In this document: positions 62,180 through 64,000 of the stretch, piece after piece | Layout of the letters: the number at the start of each line of letters is the position of its first letter | Position numbering within the stretch: position 1 is the first letter of the stretch | NCBI GenBank assembly: GCA_018902795.1 | Contig: JAHIQD010000003.1 | Span: 62,001-126,000 of the forward strand | Direction: 5' to 3' | From: Bacteroidota bacterium | GTDB lineage: Bacteria > Bacteroidota > Bacteroidia > Flavobacteriales > Weeksellaceae | Length of the DNA: 64,000 nt | Program-made: the position numbers and the translations under genes | Notes under the pieces: generated by a model | Database searches by the model: none | What the model saw: only the letters and a program-made list of their open reading frames with translations | What the model was told of the DNA's origin: nothing

Positions 62180-63208
62180 TTATTTATTAGGGTATTTCTG
62201 GTTTAATGCTTGCAGGATAGCCCAGCACTCCGCATCCATTTGACCGTTATAGTTTTGCGGTCTGAAATGATACTGAAATGCCTCAATAGTTTTTTTTGTT
62301 GCGTCGTCATAGGTTCCGGAAGGCTCTAAACCGTACCCTAAAGTTTTCAGTGCGGTCTGGTATTTAAAAATAAACTGTGGAGTGTTGGCCTGCAGTGCAA
62401 ACTCTTCAGGAAGAATCTGGTCATAGAAACCCTGTTTCACCGCATTATCATACCACATCCCTATCTGATATTCATCATAAAGCTTTTTCCATGGAAATTT
62501 CGGTCCCGGATCCTGCTTTCTTGTCGGTGCAATATCGGAATGGGCAAGAATATTGGTCGGCGGAATCATATAACGGTCCGCAATATCTTTTACCAAAGCT
62601 GCCACTTTTTTTATCTGATCACCGTCAAAATCAGGGAAAGTTCTCAACCCGCTGGAATCAGTGGTATATCCACCGTTCACAATCTCTATTCCTATCGACG
62701 TGTCGTTCAGCATCTTATCACTTCTCCACGCACTGATACCCGCATGATACGATCTTTTATTTTCATCAACAAGCTGGTAAATATCCCGGTCGCCAAGATT
62801 ATTGACAAGATAATGTGCACTTACGGCTTGCTGGGTAAGAACCGTCACTGATTTGTTATCATCCAGTGCTGTATAATGAAGGATGATATATCTCTGACGG
62901 AAATTTTGCGCCACAGCCGGAAAATAAGTTTTTACGATTTTATAACCTTGAGGATTCGCAGAAACTATGGAACCGTAACTCGCTGTATTATCATTTTTGG
63001 ATACATCAGCTATATTTTCTCTGTAAAAATCATAATTTCCTTCCCTTTTTATTTCGTGTTTTGGCAGAGCATTGTTCTGTGATTTTGGAGGTGAAATAAC
63101 ATTTGAAGTGACCGGTTTAGGCTTTGTTGAAATTTTTTGAATATTTTTTTGTGGGCCACACGAAAAAAGCACCAAACTTAAACCGATGAAATATAATGAA
63201 TTACGCAT
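62180..63208 (-). CDS. N-acetylmuramoyl-L-alanine amidase lipoprotein with peptidoglycan-binding domain
   Basis: The 342-residue protein has a lipoprotein signal (LSLVLFSCGPQK). The Amidase_2 domain spans about residues 100-250 with YIILHYTALDDNKSVTVLTQ, VSAHYLVNNLGD and ILAHSDIAPTRKQDPGPKFP, giving the His/His/Asp-type zinc ligands. A PG_binding_1 domain closes the protein (LKTLGYGLEPSGTYDDATKK). It would cut the peptide stem from muramic acid in the periplasm, for recycling or division. A TATTTTTG box is at 63238-63245. Confidence 0.92.
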   Translation of the reverse strand: MRNSLYFIGLSLVLFSCGPQKNIQKISTKPKPVTSNVISPPKSQNNALPKHEIKREGNYDFYRENIADVSKNDNTASYGSIVSANPQGYKIVKTYFPAVAQNFRQRYIILHYTALDDNKSVTVLTQQAVSAHYLVNNLGDRDIYQLVDENKRSYHAGISAWRSDKMLNDTSIGIEIVNGGYTTDSSGLRTFPDFDGDQIKKVAALVKDIADRYMIPPTNILAHSDIAPTRKQDPGPKFPWKKLYDEYQIGMWYDNAVKQGFYDQILPEEFALQANTPQFIFKYQTALKTLGYGLEPSGTYDDATKKTIEAFQYHFRPQNYNGQMDAECWAILQALNQKYPNK

Positions 63209-63237
63209 ATTTTATTTTTTTTAGTTGAATTATCTTT

Positions 63238-63245
63238 CAAAAATA
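63238..63245 (-). promoter_or_regulatory. -7 promoter box of the amidase gene
   Basis: The minus strand reads TATTTTTG, 29 bp before the ATG. Confidence 0.5.
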
Positions 63246-63267
63246 CAAAAAAAATTAAGCAAAAAGG

Positions 63268-63299
63268 TTTGGTACATATCAAAAACAATCCTATATTTG
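63268..63299 (+). promoter_or_regulatory. Promoter of the tRNA cluster
   Basis: TTTG at 63268-63271 and TATATTTG at 63292-63299 are separated by 20 bp, a perfect match to the Bacteroidota consensus. The first tRNA begins 44 bp further on. Confidence 0.75.
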
Positions 63300-63343
63300 C
63301 ACTCGCAATTACGGAATAGAAGTTCATACAAAAACATTGCAAA

Positions 63344-63428
63344 GGAGGGTTGCCAGAGTGGTTAATGGAGCAGTTTGCTAAACTGTCGACCCGAAAGGAT
63401 CGCGTGGGTTCGAATCCCACACCCTCCG
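63344..63428 (+). tRNA. tRNA-Ser (anticodon GCU)
   Basis: The acceptor arms GGAGGGT and ACCCTCC pair. The long variable arm and the anticodon loop TTTGCTAAA (GCT) are those of tRNA-Ser reading AGC/AGU. The T arm GTGGGTTCGAATCCCAC is intact. It is the first of three tRNAs. Confidence 0.95.
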
Positions 63429-63449
63429 CAACCTTCAGCACAAATTATT

Positions 63450-63524
63450 CGGGGCGTAGCGTAGTCCGGTCATCGCGCCTGGTTTGGGACCAGGAGGTCG
63501 CAGGTTCGAATCCTGCCGCCCCGA
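63450..63524 (+). tRNA. tRNA-Pro (anticodon UGG)
   Basis: The acceptor arms CGGGGCG and CGCCCCG pair, the anticodon stem CCTGG/CCAGG encloses TTTGGGA (anticodon TGG), and the T arm GCAGGTTCGAATCCTGC is complete. It follows tRNA-Ser by 21 bp. Confidence 0.95.
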
Positions 63525-63566
63525 CTTTTTAAAAAGAAATTCCCTGGAGAATTTCACCGCATTTTA

Positions 63567-63640
63567 GGGTGCGTAGCTCAGCTGGATAGAGCATCTGCCT
63601 TCTAAGCAGACGGTCACAGGTTCGAATCCTGTCGCGCTCA
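63567..63640 (+). tRNA. tRNA-Arg (anticodon UCU)
   Basis: The acceptor arms GGGTGCG and CGCGCTC pair with two G-U pairs. The anticodon stem TCTGC/GCAGA encloses CTTCTAA (anticodon TCT), which reads AGA/AGG. It follows tRNA-Pro by 42 bp. Confidence 0.94.
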
Positions 63641-63647
63641 CTCCTTC

Positions 63648-63681
63648 AAAAAAGACTTTACAGATTTGTAAAGTCTTTTTT
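63648..63681 (+). terminator. Terminator of the tRNA cluster
   Basis: AAAAAAGACTTTAC and GTAAAGTCTTTTTT form a perfect 14-bp stem with a 6-nt loop, followed by more T. It lies 7 bp after the last tRNA. Confidence 0.9.
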
Positions 63682-63783
63682 GTTTTTATGGCTGTAATTT
63701 ACTTTTTTATATATTCATTTAATTATACTGTTACGATCAGCGTCCGCAGGGAAAATAAAATTCCTCAATTGCTCATCATTCCT

Positions 63784-63791
63784 TAAATTTG
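63784..63791 (+). promoter_or_regulatory. -7 promoter box of the ABC ATPase gene
   Basis: TAAATTTG lies 18 bp before the ATG at 63810. Confidence 0.5.
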
Positions 63792-63809
63792 CATACATAA
63801 ATAAAATTC

Positions 63810-64000
63810 ATGTCACTTCAAATCATTAATCTAAATAAGAAATTCGGCAGCCAAACCGCTTTAAACCAAATCAATATCGAGATCGGTAACAGCGAAATTA
63901 TTGGACTTTTAGGACCAAACGGTGCCGGAAAATCAACCCTGATGAAATCGATTGTCGGTGCACTGAAGATTGATGAAGGGCAGATCTTATTTAACGGAAA
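63810..64000 (+). CDS. ABC transporter ATP-binding protein (5' part; gene continues past the window)
   Basis: Only 63 residues are visible. They open MSLQIINLNKKFGSQTALNQ and contain the Walker A motif GLLGPNGAGKSTLMKS, which is diagnostic for an ABC ATPase. The sequence resembles ATPases of the CcmA/GldA type, including the gliding-motility subunit GldA, but the rest of the protein is needed to tell. It has its own promoter box and starts a gene or operon beyond the window. Confidence 0.88.
   Translation, partial: MSLQIINLNKKFGSQTALNQINIEIGNSEIIGLLGPNGAGKSTLMKSIVGALKIDEGQILFNG

Overview
The window is chromosomal DNA from a low-GC member of the Bacteroidota, most likely a flavobacterium of the Chryseobacterium/Kaistella/Epilithonimonas kind (Weeksellaceae). 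The reasons are protein-level and signal-level: a SecDF fusion, TonB-dependent receptor, S46 dipeptidyl-peptidase, two secreted enzymes with type IX secretion (T9SS) C-terminal sorting domains, many signal peptides ending in FAQ or AAQ, and promoters of the Bacteroidota type (-7 box TAnnTTTG, sometimes with TTTG about 20 bp upstream). Genus-level placement is inference.

Layout. 1-3.5 kb: phosphate transport pair (DUF47 protein and PiT transporter, the latter cut by the window edge) and a DEAD-box RNA helicase with an Arg/Asp-rich tail. 3.7-6.5 kb: DUF2461 protein, TlpA-like thioredoxin and a lipoprotein alpha-amylase. 6.6-13.1 kb: envelope glycan genes (FkbM methyltransferase, flippase, two glycosyltransferases) together with a secreted amidohydrolase whose 5' end carries a complete REP-RAYT-REP element. 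13.1-24.5 kb: housekeeping genes (polA, PAP2, TatA, MFS, SecDF, a secreted sugar dehydrogenase, hemN). 24.5-28.0 kb: an accessory stretch with two small membrane-protein genes that look like integron-type gene cassettes, an 11-bp repeat array and a GC-richer orphan gene. 28-38.9 kb: BNR-repeat protein, amino-acid permease, pnuC, dapF-mltG, TonB receptor, galE, DegT aminotransferase. 39.3-47.1 kb: T9SS-targeted subtilase, DUF4242, a YefM/Txe toxin-antitoxin pair with a readable operator, DUF2200, PEP carboxylase and a retropepsin-like/PDZ protein. 47.2-55.1 kb: L,D-transpeptidase, glycogen synthase and branching enzyme, two small unknown genes and a zinc/cadmium-type P-ATPase with a palindrome at its promoter. 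55.2-64 kb: S46 peptidase, M16 peptidase, aspartase, a lipoprotein amidase, three tRNAs (Ser-GCU, Pro-UGG, Arg-UCU) and the start of an ABC ATPase.

Most interesting. (1) At 25410-26883 two adjacent single-gene units each begin with a short sequence (TTGTAGC or TTATCTGC) whose complement sits just after that same gene's stop codon; each gene is followed by a 137-156 bp element sharing a 64-bp core. That is the arrangement expected of integron cassettes with attC sites, but no integrase is present. (2) Cutting out the 603-bp REP-RAYT-REP element exactly rebuilds an in-frame ATG for the amidohydrolase; its present start codon and first 20 residues come from the element. (3) The YefM/Txe promoter lies between two TGTACA hexamers 12 bp apart. 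(4) Six genes have the -7 box only 4-8 bp before the start codon, which predicts leaderless mRNAs. Start codons given here are my choice where upstream in-frame extensions run through promoter boxes or lack signal-peptide logic.
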